Positions 1-10,128 of a stretch of DNA of 22,500 nt are shown here, piece by piece. A program made the position numbers and the translations under genes. Origin of the DNA: Glandiceps talaboti (lineage: Eukaryota > Hemichordata > Enteropneusta > Spengelidae). Under the pieces are notes generated by a model. That model searched no databases and was not told where the DNA came from. It worked only from the letters and a program-made list of their open reading frames with translations. Where the stretch lies: NCBI RefSeq assembly GCF_964340395.1, contig NC_135558.1:13977501-14000000 (forward strand), read 5' to 3'. The stretch's first letter is position 1; each line of letters opens with the position of its first letter.

Positions 1-116
1 ATCTTCGCGATGTTATATTTACATAATTGTCGTAGAAAATGAATATAGTATATCTAAACAACTGTGTCATGTCTTTAAATAATATACCCCCATGCCAAAT
101 CGTCCAGCTATATAGA

Positions 117-357
117 CACACACATACACACACACACACGCCCACGCACATTTCTACGCGCGCGTACCCTTCCCCCGCATACATACACGTACACACATAC
201 ATATTACATACATACATACATACATACATACTTACACACACACACACACACACACACATACATACACACATACATACATATATACATACTTACACACATA
301 CATACATACATACATACATACATACATACATACATACATACATACATACATACATAA
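117..357. repeat. (CA)n and (TACA)n microsatellite
   Basis: This is a compound simple repeat of CA dinucleotides and CATA tetranucleotides, with a few interruptions near 137-190. Long open frames through it (His-Thr-Tyr repeats) come only from the repeat and are not genes. Confidence 0.97.
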
Positions 358-360
358 ACG

Positions 361-1482
361 CATACGTATATATATACACACAGAGGTATATTGTAAGCGA
401 AATATAATAAAGATATTCTTGTCGCTCCATGAAATTCACCTGATCTACAAAGGTATGGATTGCAATCCTTACGTACCGTTTAAAATTGATTTTGAAAAAG
501 AATTGCGTCTGTTTTGATTTACACCAATCGGCTAACTAATGGAATCTGCATAATTTAGAAGTTGTAGAGTTATGAGTTTTAAAATAGCGATGTCATTAAC
601 GCAATTCATCTGTGTACAAATACAAGGATGTGTATTTTGTGACATTCCTTTCTGACTAGAGTGTAAATCAAAACAAACATGTTTCCACTTCCGTGAACGT
701 GCACAAGTATTGCCGTAGCGGATCAGAACAGTAGGCAAAAAGCCTATAACACGCAAATTACAAATAAGTGGGCTCGTAAGTGTCGACGTTAAATGCTTCA
801 GCCAAAACGAAATAGCTGAATCTCTATAAATTTGCGATGATAAATGACCTGTGACACATCCAAAAACCCATGTGTAATATGTGAATAGACATATTGTGAT
901 TTTTAATTTGGTGAAATCTCGGGGCGACGTTATCACTAGTTCAATATTTCAGTGTTATCTTGTACTAAATGAATTAGATCCCCTCTATAACAGATGTAAG
1001 ATAACCTGATTTCACACTTAGCTTTACAACGCACAAAAACATCTCAGTTGTCAGTGTACGGCAATGTTCTCAACCACCTGTTGATTGCATTGCGCTCACA
1101 CACACACAAATACAACAACGCACAGCGTATATGTATATGTGTGGTGAGATGCCACGTTTGTGTCATGTGTGCGCTCGTGTGTTTATGCGGGTTCGTTTGT
1201 ATGTATGAGTCTACGTGTGTATGAGTGTGAGTGTGAGTGTGTATGTGTGGGGGTGGGGGTGGGGGTGTGGGTGGGTGTGCTCGCGTTTGTATCAGAGGAT
1301 CAATACACGAGAGAAAAACCACCACACGCTCAGAATAACAAATCAAAGTTTTGGGACTATGAAATCAAGCTAAATCGGGCATGTTGGGTTGATATGTGTG
1401 CCGCGCCGCCATAACCCAAACCTCACACCAACATACGTACACATTGTTTTTGACCTCCGACTTTCCCGTGTTTCTTTTGCAG
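361..1482 (+). other. Non-coding stretch, probably an intron of the caspase-like gene
   Basis: No upstream caspase exon (start of p20, DED or CARD) is recognisable here. A CA/TG-rich patch with a GGGGGTG run lies at about 1097-1290. The 3' end is a good splice acceptor: a pyrimidine tract at about 1461-1479 followed by AG at 1481-1482. An open frame on the minus strand at 532-936 resembles nothing known and has no supporting signals. Confidence 0.5.
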
Positions 1483-2054
1483 AAATGTTGAAAGAAGTTT
1501 TCTCTCGATTGCCGTTTGAAATACAAATATTTAACAACGCAAATGGCGACGAGATGTTATATACTTTGAAGCTTCTGCGAAAGATGGACCAAGATATTGA
1601 CTGTCTGTTCGTCTTCTTGCTCACACATGCCACTCTCAGCAGTGCATATGGATCAGACTGCAGAGTGGTCCATTTAAAAGATATCGTTGAGACCTTCTCA
1701 GCCGAGTCTTGTCCACGATTGGTCGGAAGACCAAAACTCTTCTTCGTACAAGGATTCCAATCCGATGCTAAGGATACGGGTCAGTTTGTTCTCCCCCACG
1801 AGGACGACTTCATATTTGGCAGCGCAATGATTCCGACGTACGAGGGTTATCGAGTCGCTACCCAGAACTCGTCGCCGTATATTGCTTCACTCGCCCGACT
1901 CCTCAGAGAGTGCGCGTCGACCAATCATCTCGCAGAAGTTCTGACGATGGTAGCAGACGAAATGAAGACAAAAGTGTACACTGTAAAAGGCGCCAAATTA
2001 AAAATGAACACAGTTTTGTTCGGGACACTAACAAAACAAGTGTGGCTGAAATAG
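1483..2054 (+). CDS. Caspase-like (C14) domain, catalytically dead; c-FLIP/caspase-8-like last exon (partial)
   Basis: This is the 3' terminal coding exon of a caspase-family protein. It starts after a splice acceptor at 1481-1482 with two bases that complete a codon, then MLKEVFSRLPFEIQIF. It runs about 190 residues to TAG. Family landmarks in order are the p20 helix and strand (DQDIDCLFVFLLTHA), a YGSD motif, the IVETFSAESCPRLVGRPKLFFVQ strand leading to the active site, and then the p10 part (DDFIFGSAMIPTYEGYR, SPYIASL, a C-terminal TLTKQVWLK). The catalytic histidine is kept (LTHAT instead of SHG). The QACRG pentapeptide reads QGFQS, so the nucleophilic cysteine is Phe. The p20-p10 linker is short. 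A dead domain ending this way is typical of c-FLIP, which regulates caspase-8 at death receptors. That role is inferred; the N-terminal (DED?) exons lie outside or are unrecognised. The frame is intact, so this need not be a pseudogene. Confidence 0.85.
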
Positions 2055-2109
2055 AACGGCTAAGTTGTAGACTAAGTGTACTTTTTAGAAAGCTACTTAT
2101 GATTATTGC

Positions 2110-2115
2110 ATTAAA
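2110..2115 (+). promoter_or_regulatory. Polyadenylation signal ATTAAA of the caspase-like gene
   Basis: ATTAAA lies about 55 bases after the stop codon, which would give a very short 3' UTR. A canonical AATAAA at 2571-2576 is an alternative site giving a UTR of about 530 nt. Confidence 0.4.
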
Positions 2116-2426
2116 GTAGGAATTTTTTAAAAAGAAATTCGAGTAAATGTTTCCTGTGAACCTTCAAGTGATGAAAGCTAGGGTGAAGTATCTTTCAGGA
2201 ACGTATACAGCAGCTGGTTGGTACGGTGAGGATGGACCGACACGTTGTCACAAATGGAGATGGGTAGACTGGCACCAGCAGTCCGTTAGATTTTCGAAAT
2301 TTTATTTTATCTGTAAGCGTAACATTTTTCAAATGTTTTGCATTTGTAATTACTTTTTAAAAAAAAAAGAAAAAAAAAAGGAAATGTTGTTTTTTGGTTT
2401 TACCCAGTTACTACTCAGACCGGGTT

Positions 2427-2450
2427 CAGACCACTTCTTTTAGTGGTCTG
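2427..2450. other. Stem-loop with 9-bp perfect stem
   Basis: CAGACCACT and AGTGGTCTG form a perfect stem around a 6-nt TCTTTT loop. If the longer 3' UTR of the caspase-like gene is used (AATAAA at 2571), the hairpin lies inside the mRNA. It does not match the histone 3' stem-loop consensus. Confidence 0.5.
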
Positions 2451-2570
2451 TGGTTACGATATTATTAGTCTCTCAGGGAGCTTCGCGTTCACCAAACTGT
2501 TTCGCAGTCTCTCAGTCTGTTTACCATTTCACACAAAAGACACAGTTGTATTTAATAATTTTTTCATTCA

Positions 2571-2576
2571 AATAAA
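2571..2576 (+). promoter_or_regulatory. AATAAA, possible distal polyadenylation signal
   Basis: This is a canonical hexamer 517 nt after the caspase-like stop codon, in AT-rich sequence. It would place the hairpin at 2427-2450 within the 3' UTR. Confidence 0.35.
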
Positions 2577-4325
2577 GAGTGAACCCCACCCCCTCCCCGA
2601 GACTTAATTAGTCAAGTCTAGGAGATGTGTAGATTGTAAGATACGTCATGTCGTTTCGCCCTTACTGGCATCCTCTCTCCCGACCAATGCGTGAGGGCGC
2701 CCCGTACAAGTTACAGACGAGGAGATGGGAGTGGGGTAGTCATATTGTATAAAGCCTATATGTTATACTATACACCCATAATATTTTATTCCAGTACTTA
2801 GTATTATTGAGTTTTTTTACTTTTCAATTCAAAGAAGATATTTCATACAGAAAAATGGTACATACCACTGTATTCACAAAAAAAGTGCTTTAACGACTGT
2901 AAAACCATCTCGATGTTATATTTTATTTGCAGTTTTTTATCACGAGAGAGACTATCTAAACTATATACACACTTTCATATCAAATAAAATTGATGATTTA
3001 GTCTTTTGCTCTGTTTACGGGAGTGGAACCAATGAAATTTACCACTGTCACGAATTTTTGTGTGAAAAAGGAAAGGTTTTAATATCTGGGGATGCTACTA
3101 GAGGTATGAAAAACAAACAAACAACCCATCCTCGAAAAACAACAAAAATCTGACACCCCCCCCCCCTTAAAAAAGGAAAGAAAAAAGGGTGATCTTCAAT
3201 GTGAATGGCAATGTTCAATCTCCACAATACCATTCTCACAAACCAGAGCTGTTATTTCTTCCACCATACTGCGAATAACGACGCGTTTTGGACGGTGCCG
3301 TAAAAGAGGCTGTGGTTTGCGACAATGTGCAATACCTTAGTTTACTGTTCTGAAATGATTTAGACCCAGTTAAAGAAGAGAACTTGAGACTCAATCACAT
3401 TACTACCATTATAAATATACATGCAGTACAGTTAAAAACATAATACTATTTCATACTATACCAAAACAACTTGTACAGAAACACAAAACTTAAAGAGGAT
3501 GGCCCTTTATTAAAATTTGCATATTACCAAATATTTAAAAAAAGGTGTACATCTCTGTGTACCAATCAGCTGCAGTTCATAATGAAATATACAAGTAACG
3601 GCAAATGGATTATTAATCAGGATGCTAGCATATTCAAATTTTATACTTTATAAGAAATTTGACATCCTCGACTTTAACAATTTCAAACATCAGACCATTT
3701 TCTTACATGCAGTCTTGCTTGTTTATACAACATTACCTTGTGCAATGGTTTTTTAAAAAAGTTTTGAAATTTGAAAAAAAAATATCTTCATTTAAGTGAA
3801 ATAATGCAATTTCTTAATCTTCAGAAAAAAGTACAATTCATCACGTTGCCATATTGATGTCGATTGGGTATTTATTTTAGATTTTTTTAATTCATTAAAC
3901 AATTTTACTTCAAAGTGAAAAACTAATGTGAAACAACATATGCCAAGTCCTTGATTGTAAAGTCAATAAATTGCAAAAGATTAAATATGTAAAATCATTG
4001 TTATTGAACGTACAATAACAAAACTTTTTACATACTTTTTAGCTTTTTGCAATGTCTTGAGTTACAAACACAGACTTTGTCAATGTTGTGTGACATTGAT
4101 TTTTCAAGTAGGATGCCATGATAAAATTGTTTTATATACAAAATAAATACCCAGTCCTCATCTATGTATCCAACTTTCAAAGGTTAGATGATGCATCTAC
4201 TGGTATATAAATATGTTGTCTATCTAATAGTAAACTATTTGAAAGTTTAGCATCTTGATGCCTTAGTAGTACATATGTATATAATATTCATGTCATTAAA
4301 CCCGTACTAGCTGCAACTGGGATTA
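2577..4325. other. AT-rich intergenic region
   Basis: No coding region is recognised. Visible items are a 9-10-base C run near 3157-3167, many A/T runs, and one copy of a dispersed repeat at 3232-3327. Short open frames at 3048-3239 (-) and 3471-3653 (+) lack any recognisable protein signature. Confidence 0.6.
3232..3327. repeat. Dispersed repeat, copy A
   Basis: About 95 bp closely resemble 5574-5687 in the same orientation. Both share ATTCTCACAAACCAGAG at one end and CGTAAAAGAGGCTGT at the other. This copy lacks about 17 bases in the middle. The family is not identified. Confidence 0.75.
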
Positions 4326-4331
4326 TTTATT
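4326..4331 (-). promoter_or_regulatory. AATAAA, candidate ADA polyadenylation signal
   Basis: TTTATT on the plus strand reads AATAAA on the minus strand. It is the first canonical hexamer found after the ADA stop codon and would give a 3' UTR of about 640 nt. Confidence 0.35.
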
Positions 4332-4965
4332 TTGCCATGAAATAGCCAAAGATATATTCACTAAAAATTGGTCAATTATTTATGAAAAAGAAACTGTATC
4401 TGTTAATTAGTGGTCAATATTATCTGTAGGTTATGTAGCGACAAGTTTGAAACTTGAGCAAAAGCTTGAGTTTTGAATCTGTCACCATGTTAAAACTGTA
4501 TCGGTGTAACTGGAGTATCAGAGTATGGAGACAGCAACAATATATTCACTGAAAATTGTTCACATACCAATAATTAGACATTGTTTGTGTTAACCAGTGC
4601 TCGATATATCCATAAGCAGTAGAGAACAGGTTGAATTCATCACTGCCGTTGAGGGCGCTGATATTTGGCTATGGACCCAAAATTCAATTTGATTTGATTT
4701 ATCATGTATACAGCTACAAAAATATGTTTATCCACAGGTGATGCAATACTTTTCACAGAGTATGATAGTACGAGTAAGTTCCAGGTGCAGCTAGTGCAGC
4801 TTTCAATGGAATGTCAGAGTAGAAATATTTCAGATTGAAGATTACATCTCCTGAAGGGTTTTTGCCCGGACCCCAAACACACTTTACAAAAATATTTAAG
4901 GACTGACTATATATATGCATATAATTACAGTCCTAGTACTAGTTCCATGTTTTAAAATATTGTCT

Positions 4966-5058
4966 CTAGTCAGAAATCTGATAACTTTTCTTCAGCTGAT
5001 CAATCAGTTCTTTCTTTTCGCCCTCTGGCAGGAAACTAGACCTAGCTGCATTGAATGT
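4966..5058 (-). CDS. ADA: ADA exon 8 (terminal)
   Basis: The acceptor is CCAATTCAG. The exon encodes TFNAARSSFLPEGEKKELID, ends QLKKSYQISD and then stops at TAG. It aligns with the human INAAKSSFLPEDEKRELLD end and is too short to be seen as a long open frame. Confidence 0.93.
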   Translation of the reverse strand, partial: TFNAARSSFLPEGEKKELIDQLKKSYQISD

Positions 5059-8000
5059 CTGAATTGGAGAAAATAAAGAAAATAAAGATGATCCTTTAGT
5101 GTTGTCATTACTGTATGATCACTATGATTGTGTTTTCGTACAACTCATAGAAACTTGAAATTAAAAGAACGCATCAAATTACAGAACACTTCATTCATTT
5201 GCGAGTTAAAGTAGACTGACTTTTCTCATTTTCGATGAGGTAATTTTCTGCTCCTTTAAGAATGCACAGAGTTCTTTTTGTTGACAGCTCCATGCATTGC
5301 TATACCATCAGCGGCCATGACAATAATTTTGGCCCTCACGTTGTCAAATATGGGGCACTCCCTTGTGATGCTTACCTGCCACATGCACGGATGTTTGATA
5401 ACTGGAATATGCTGTATTGTACATATGTAGTTGTTGCCTGACCCATGGAAGGATCAAATCAGAAGCACATCAGACGTACAGCCAGTTACGATTGAGAAAT
5501 GGTTGCTGGACAGCGCCCTCTACCAAATGTCTGCAAAATCTTTTGTCTTTCAGACAACCAAAATATAATTGGTATTCTCACAAACCAGAGATGATATTTC
5601 TTTTGCAACACTGTGAAATATCAAGCATACCTCTTGGTGGTGTGCTTTGGACAGTGTCGTAAAAGAGGCTGTTGTTTAATACGATGGTAATGGACAGTCA
5701 TTTTTTAAAAACAAGCTTACCGTTTTAATCAGCTGTTCTTCACTCAGACCAACTTTGTTTCTCGCTATATCAAACTCATCATGGATGGTAGTGAGAAACA
5801 CACCTGGGTCATCAGTGTTAAGACTGAAATTTACATCATCAGCAGCAAACCTAACAGAAGACAAGTGATGAGAAACATTATAGAATATCATAGAATATAC
5901 ACATTCCATAAAATGTATGTAATTTCAAACTTCCATAAAAGACTTCTGGAGGAATTTTATATTCATCAATGAATTTCCATACAAATTGGGCTCAGTCTTA
6001 CATATTATGAGAAGTTTAAAGAAATTGTTCACAAAAACGTCAACAATTTTCATAATTTTCTTGAAAGTGTCTTGAAATAAAAGTGTTTCACCTTGGAGTG
6101 ATAAAAAAGTAGATTTTTTGGGTTGACAACGTCACTATCATTACCATTTTGTGTGCTATACATGCATTAATATAGTTGCATTGGTAGAATATGCTGACCA
6201 TCTTCTTCTATTTTAACCCTTGAACTTGAAGTTGAAGTAAAATACTATTACAGGTACTGACGATTAGATTTTGAACTTTTAGACAAAGATGAAGGAATTC
6301 TCAAAAAAAAAATAATCCTAAAGTACTTTTTTAAAATAAATATTCTTAGATATTATGCAAATTTCTGAGCAATTTGAACAAAAATGAATGATCTGCTGTG
6401 ATGAATAAATTCAATAAAACTACATACCGTCGTGCATGATGGCTGCTATAATCTTTACAGGCACCTGTATAGTAGTTTGATACCAGAGACACCTCAAAGT
6501 GTGTGTCCATTTGTCGTATCCTCTGATAAAGTGAGTCGTCTTCCAGTACGGTACATCCATGTCCAATTCTTTCCACTCTCATTTGGTCTACAGCCTCTAC
6601 TACTGATGCAGCTGATGTACTTTCACCAGCGTGTGCAGTACGATGGACGCCGCAACGAGCTGCTTCCTGAAGGCAGTGAAATGTATACAAAATTGACAAG
6701 GCTTCATAGCAGACACACCCCCACTTAAATAAAAGTTTACGTTTGAGCGACAATTTTGTTGTTGAAAATTTGACATATTAGGTCAAGTACAAGGTCATAC
6801 ATAAGATGCTAGTATATCTAATATTGGATAAAAACTTAATTTACAGTTGAGGCATTAACAAATCCAGAAATATCAGTAGCAATACAAACATATACCCAGA
6901 TAAATAGCTCTTTAGACAAGACAGCTTTCTAACTGTACAGAGCCTCTGAACTTTACATTATACTAAAAATTCTACAAATTGATTAATTGATTGATTGACT
7001 GAATCATAATCTAGGATTAAGACTACAATTAAAGCTAACCTTGAAACATAATTTGAATGTTAAACAGTTACCATGGTGACATTGTCAGTGACTTAAAGAT
7101 GCGCAAAATAACATTTTTAGGAGAAATTGGTGAATTTCTTGTATTTCTGATGGAGCAAGTAGCCACAACTGTAGTCTTAAAAGTGACTAACCTGGAATGC
7201 CTGAATGTGGAGGGGGTCAGATGGGACAATTTCATAGCCAGCAATGTCCATGCCAACAACACCACTATCCTGGAACTCTCGACATAAAGATAGTACTTCA
7301 GCAGACCATTCTTATAAAAAATAAAATAAACAAATTCTCATTATTGCTACAATAAATGTAAAGTTGTATTTACTAATTGTTCTACCTAGTAAGCATCACT
7401 TCATTGATGCTGATGACATACACAACATGAAGGTTGAAAAATCATACAGTATAATATACCAGAAGATACACATTATGACAATACATTACAGGGTAGAAAA
7501 TGAATGCTACAACATGTTTCCACCTCCTCCATTGCAGTAACTGACTGTAATGTGGTCCTAACTTCTTATCAAAAAGCTGATTCTAAACAGCACTCTTAGA
7601 GACCAAATTATATAATCTTTTGTTTTTTTATGATCTAGTAAAACATTCAATCACTTTGTCAATACCTGACAACTAAGTTAGCCATATCTCTAAGACTGTA
7701 TTCACAAATCCTGCCAGGGAGGGGGGGTTGGGATGTTGGGAGGTTACTTCAAAATCTTTAGGGCACCTGAACAAATGCTGAGATTAAACAAAGGTTGGGG
7801 TACTTTTTGAATATATTAAAATACCTTGCTTTTTTTATTGTATAATTAACTCAGTGAGGAGATGTACATGTGTTAAAATGTTTATGAAACAACACACAGA
7901 ACAGTTTCACCAGACGAACTTGTTGCCAGTATGTCGGAAAGGAACTAAACAACAAACTATGTAATTATAGTATGGAATTTCATCAGCCAAAAAATAGTTT

Positions 8001-9865
8001 AGAGAAAACTATGGAATTTGTCAGATATAACTCACCAGGTCTGTGTCGTATACAACAGAGTATTGACTTTGCTTTGACTCCAAATTTCTCACATCCTTCC
8101 TGCAACCCTTCATTGATACATCTGATAACATCTCGGACTCTGACATCACCTGCTTCTTGGCCCCATTCAAGTGCAACATCACAGTTGGCTAAGAAGTGCG
8201 GCGAGTATCTTGCTTCAAAATAAACTATTCCATTCTGTGCTTGAAACTCGCATAGTTCATATGCAATCTTCTTCAACCCTTCCCTGTCGCCTCTAAACAC
8301 CAAGAATTAACCTGATTAAAAGTTTTCTAGTACATTGTTTAGTCTGTAAGGTATGCCATGAAGGGGCACCCTAACACATCTATCAACCCCCCTCAAGGAG
8401 GTCAGTGTGGGCAGTGACAGGACGTATCTTACAGTCTGCTTGTTGTTATCAACATTGAGCATATCAAAGAGGAATCAAAGTGTGCTTGGAAATGTAATAT
8501 GTTAGTAATAAAACATTGTAGCAGATAGCAAATTAGTGATGTTTGTTTCCACAATTACTTGGTGTCATTTCTTTTGTTCTTGCTTATATTTTTTGTAAGT
8601 GCATAGTACGAAATCCTTCACATAGCAACCTCTATCATACCAGGTCCCCCATTTCTACAGCTGCGTTGTCTGGGGTATATGCTGTAACTGCATAGGATTA
8701 AATCCTTCACATAGCAACCTCTATCTTACCAGGTCCCCCATTTGTATGGATAGGTTGACCAGGGAATGGAAGTGGCTCAAATCTTGCCCAAGTAAGAAAT
8801 GGCAGCAGTGAGGCTCGAACCGACAACACTTGCACTGATTCCAAGCCACTCTCCAACCGGCCATTGCGCCCTTACAACACATCTACGTAAAAATGTGGGG
8901 CTAAAAGGTGAAAAGAAAGATTAATTTCACTCACATGACAGGTTTTAAGAACGTTACAAAAGTTTCAAGAATCTTGGGTAGGTTACTTGGTTCCAAATTC
9001 TTCAGATGTTGGTAGAATTCTTCATAGGTATTGCCAGGAGTTGGAAGTCCTCTTTTTCTGTCGAGTATACATGTACATAGTATGACAGAACCCTATAACG
9101 TGCGAGTGAGTGCAAGTGTGTCATATTCAGGGGATTTGCATGAGTGCTTGCAGTGTTCTCTGCGAACACACCTTCATGAGCGTAGTGAATGAAAGTGCAG
9201 CAGAAAACACTGCAAGCATGAATGCAATACCCCAGAGTACCCACACTGGAACTAACATGGAATGGGTTTTTGTTAGTATTACATATCCAAAACAGCTCAT
9301 TTCTGTAAAAATGACATAATGCGACTTTTGATTGCACCTTCATTTACATACATATGATTTGCATGCAGGTATGCAATAATGTTTTTCGGTATTACACTGT
9401 AGTGCAAATTCCACTAACATGTGTATGTGCACCGATGCAGTTAACCTCTGGTACATATGTATTAAATATTGGATTATTTTTAATTAATAACTCACAAAAT
9501 ACTGTCATACGTTTGCTGTGGTTCTAGGCATACTTGTATTCCTCAAGTAATGTGTTAAAATAGATAGAGTTTAAACTTACTGTGCTTGGTCCCAAACTGT
9601 TCTTGGTCTAATAGCACCATCTAAATGGACATGCAACTCTACCTATTAAAATGAAAGTCAAAATTATGACACTAAATAAATGGTGAGAACAAAATTATTT
9701 CACATGACAGCTTTTGCTGTTATTTTACAAGCTTTTCATACGGCAAAGTTTGGATGTATTGTAAGAATATCGAACATGGACTTGTCACAATTAATATTCT
9801 ATTTCATTGTGACTTACCTGAACATTTTGAAGGTTCTCGCTTTGGTCACAGAGCAAACATCGCAT
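4966..9865 (-). CDS. ADA: Adenosine deaminase (ADA1 type), whole gene in 8 exons
   Basis: The enzyme converts adenosine and deoxyadenosine to inosine and deoxyinosine using a catalytic zinc (purine salvage, cytosolic). Exons on the minus strand: 9865-9818 (candidate first), 9642-9581, 9057-8935, 8292-8036, 7310-7192, 6666-6428, 5850-5721, 5058-4966. All join in frame, giving 356 residues against 363 in human ADA. The zinc and catalytic residues are present: His20 and His22 in HVHLDG, His215 and Glu218 in HAGE, His239 in GHG, Asp296 and Asp297 in NTDDP. Exons of 62, 123 and 130 bp equal human exons 2, 3 and 10 as I recall them. Human exons 4-5 and 7-9 appear fused here. The usual DLAGDE motif reads DIAGYE, and the CP before the conserved Ser (CPWSS in human) is Ser-Leu. 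Neither removes a metal ligand. Introns are 175-725 bp and all have GT-AG ends. Confidence 0.93.
5574..5687. repeat. Dispersed repeat, copy B
   Basis: This is the second copy of the repeat at 3232-3327, in the same orientation, lying in the last ADA intron. Just upstream, at about 5505-5525, is a GGACAGCGCCCTCTA motif. I associate that kind of motif with interspersed repeats in invertebrate genomes, but I cannot name the family. Confidence 0.75.
5721..5850 (-). CDS. ADA: ADA exon 7 (NTDDP)
   Basis: The acceptor is CTTCTGTTAG and the donor is GTAAGCTT. The 130-bp exon contains VNFSLNTDDPGVF with the last zinc ligand and substrate Asp pair, then VGLSEEQLIKT. The length equals human exon 10. 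Confidence 0.95.
6428..6666 (-). CDS. ADA: ADA exon 6 (human exons 7-9 fused; catalytic HAGE and GHG)
   Basis: The acceptor is CTGCCTTCAG and the donor is GTATGTAG. At 239 bp the exon equals the sum of human exons 7, 8 and 9 (72+102+65). It carries GVHRTAHAGE with the zinc ligand His and the catalytic Glu, and VERIGHGCTVLEDDSLYQRI with the catalytic His. The segment FEVSLVSNYYTGAC replaces the usual Cys-Pro before the conserved Ser with Ser-Leu. Confidence 0.95.
7192..7310 (-). CDS. ADA: ADA exon 5
   Basis: The acceptor is TTTATAAG and the donor is GTTAGTC. The 119-bp exon encodes EWSAEVLSLCREFQ, VVGMDIAGYEIVP and HIQAFQ. Three residues are missing relative to human before the HVQAYQ-like end. 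DIAGYE has Tyr where human has the Asp of DLAGDE, a GAT-to-TAT type change. Confidence 0.93.
8036..8292 (-). CDS. ADA: ADA exon 4 (human exons 4+5 fused)
   Basis: The acceptor is GGTGTTTAG and the donor is GTGAGTTA. The 257-bp exon contains GIVYFEARYSPHFLAN and FGVKAKSILCCIRHRP, both near-identical to human ADA. It corresponds to human exons 4 and 5 without the intron between them, and is one codon shorter. Confidence 0.95.
8590..8880 (-). mobile_element. tRNA-derived SINE
   Basis: On the minus strand this begins like a tRNA. An A-box-like TGGCCGGTTGGAGAGTGG lies at 8863-8846, and a B-box GGTTCGAGCC at 8821-8812, spaced as in a tRNA gene. A non-tRNA body and a tail follow. The tail has two copies, 89 bp apart, of a segment containing AAATGGGGGACCTGGTA (near 8747-8695 and 8655-8606). 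It lies in ADA intron 3 in the same orientation as ADA. A bona fide tRNA is unlikely because the cloverleaf after the B box is not evident. Confidence 0.75.
8935..9057 (-). CDS. ADA: ADA exon 3
   Basis: The acceptor is CGACAG and the donor is GTGAGTG. The 123-bp exon contains KRGLPTPGNTYEEFY and LPKILETFVTFLKPV, matching the human segment that ends YMPAIAG. The length equals human exon 3. Confidence 0.92.
9146..9217. repeat. Inverted repeat in ADA intron 2
   Basis: GCTTGCAGTGTTCTCTGC at 9146-9163 pairs with GCAGAAAACACTGCAAGC at 9200-9217 (17 of 18). Weaker pairing extends outward for about 10 more bases. It could be a small foldback or MITE remnant. Confidence 0.6.
9581..9642 (-). CDS. ADA: ADA exon 2 (metal-binding HxH)
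   Basis: The acceptor is TTAATAG and the donor is GTAAGTTT. The 62-bp exon encodes VELHVHLDGAIRPRTVWDQA. HVHLDG holds the first two zinc ligands. The length equals human exon 2. Confidence 0.95.
9818..9865 (-). CDS. ADA: ADA exon 1 (candidate)
   Basis: An ATG follows an in-frame TAA on the minus strand and opens 16 codons (MRCLLCDQSENLQNVQ). A strong donor CAG|GTAAGTC follows. The exon ends in phase 0, as exon 2 requires, giving NVQ-VELHVHLDG, which fits the position of human PK-VELHVHLDG. The short N-terminus is not conserved in the family, so homology cannot confirm it. A first exon further upstream remains possible. Confidence 0.55.
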
Positions 9866-10128
9866 AGTGAAAAATTGTTATTTGGTAAAATAAATTAAGG
9901 TGACTTTTTGAGGCACGCTTGTGTCCTCCTGGAAGTACTATGGCATGTTTTATGTATAAATGTACTTCACTCCTGTAGTCAGTAACTGATGAATCTTACA
10001 TTCAATGTATTGATGTCAGGTTTTGGTGTACTGTTTTCAGAATATTTGTCCTTCACATGAAGTAATGCAAGAAAGAACTTGGTTTCCCTGACAAAATGGT
10101 GATGGAGAAGTTGTCTCTTGAACTAATG

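Noticed and set aside
532-936. 134-aa minus-strand open frame
   Set aside because: No recognisable motif, no splice or promoter support, and it lies in what appears to be an intron of the caspase-like gene.
2427-2450. Histone-type 3' stem-loop
   Set aside because: The hairpin is real, but the stem and loop do not fit the histone consensus and no histone gene is present.
8812-8880. Functional tRNA gene
   Set aside because: A and B boxes are present, but a full cloverleaf and terminator are not evident and the body continues as in a SINE.
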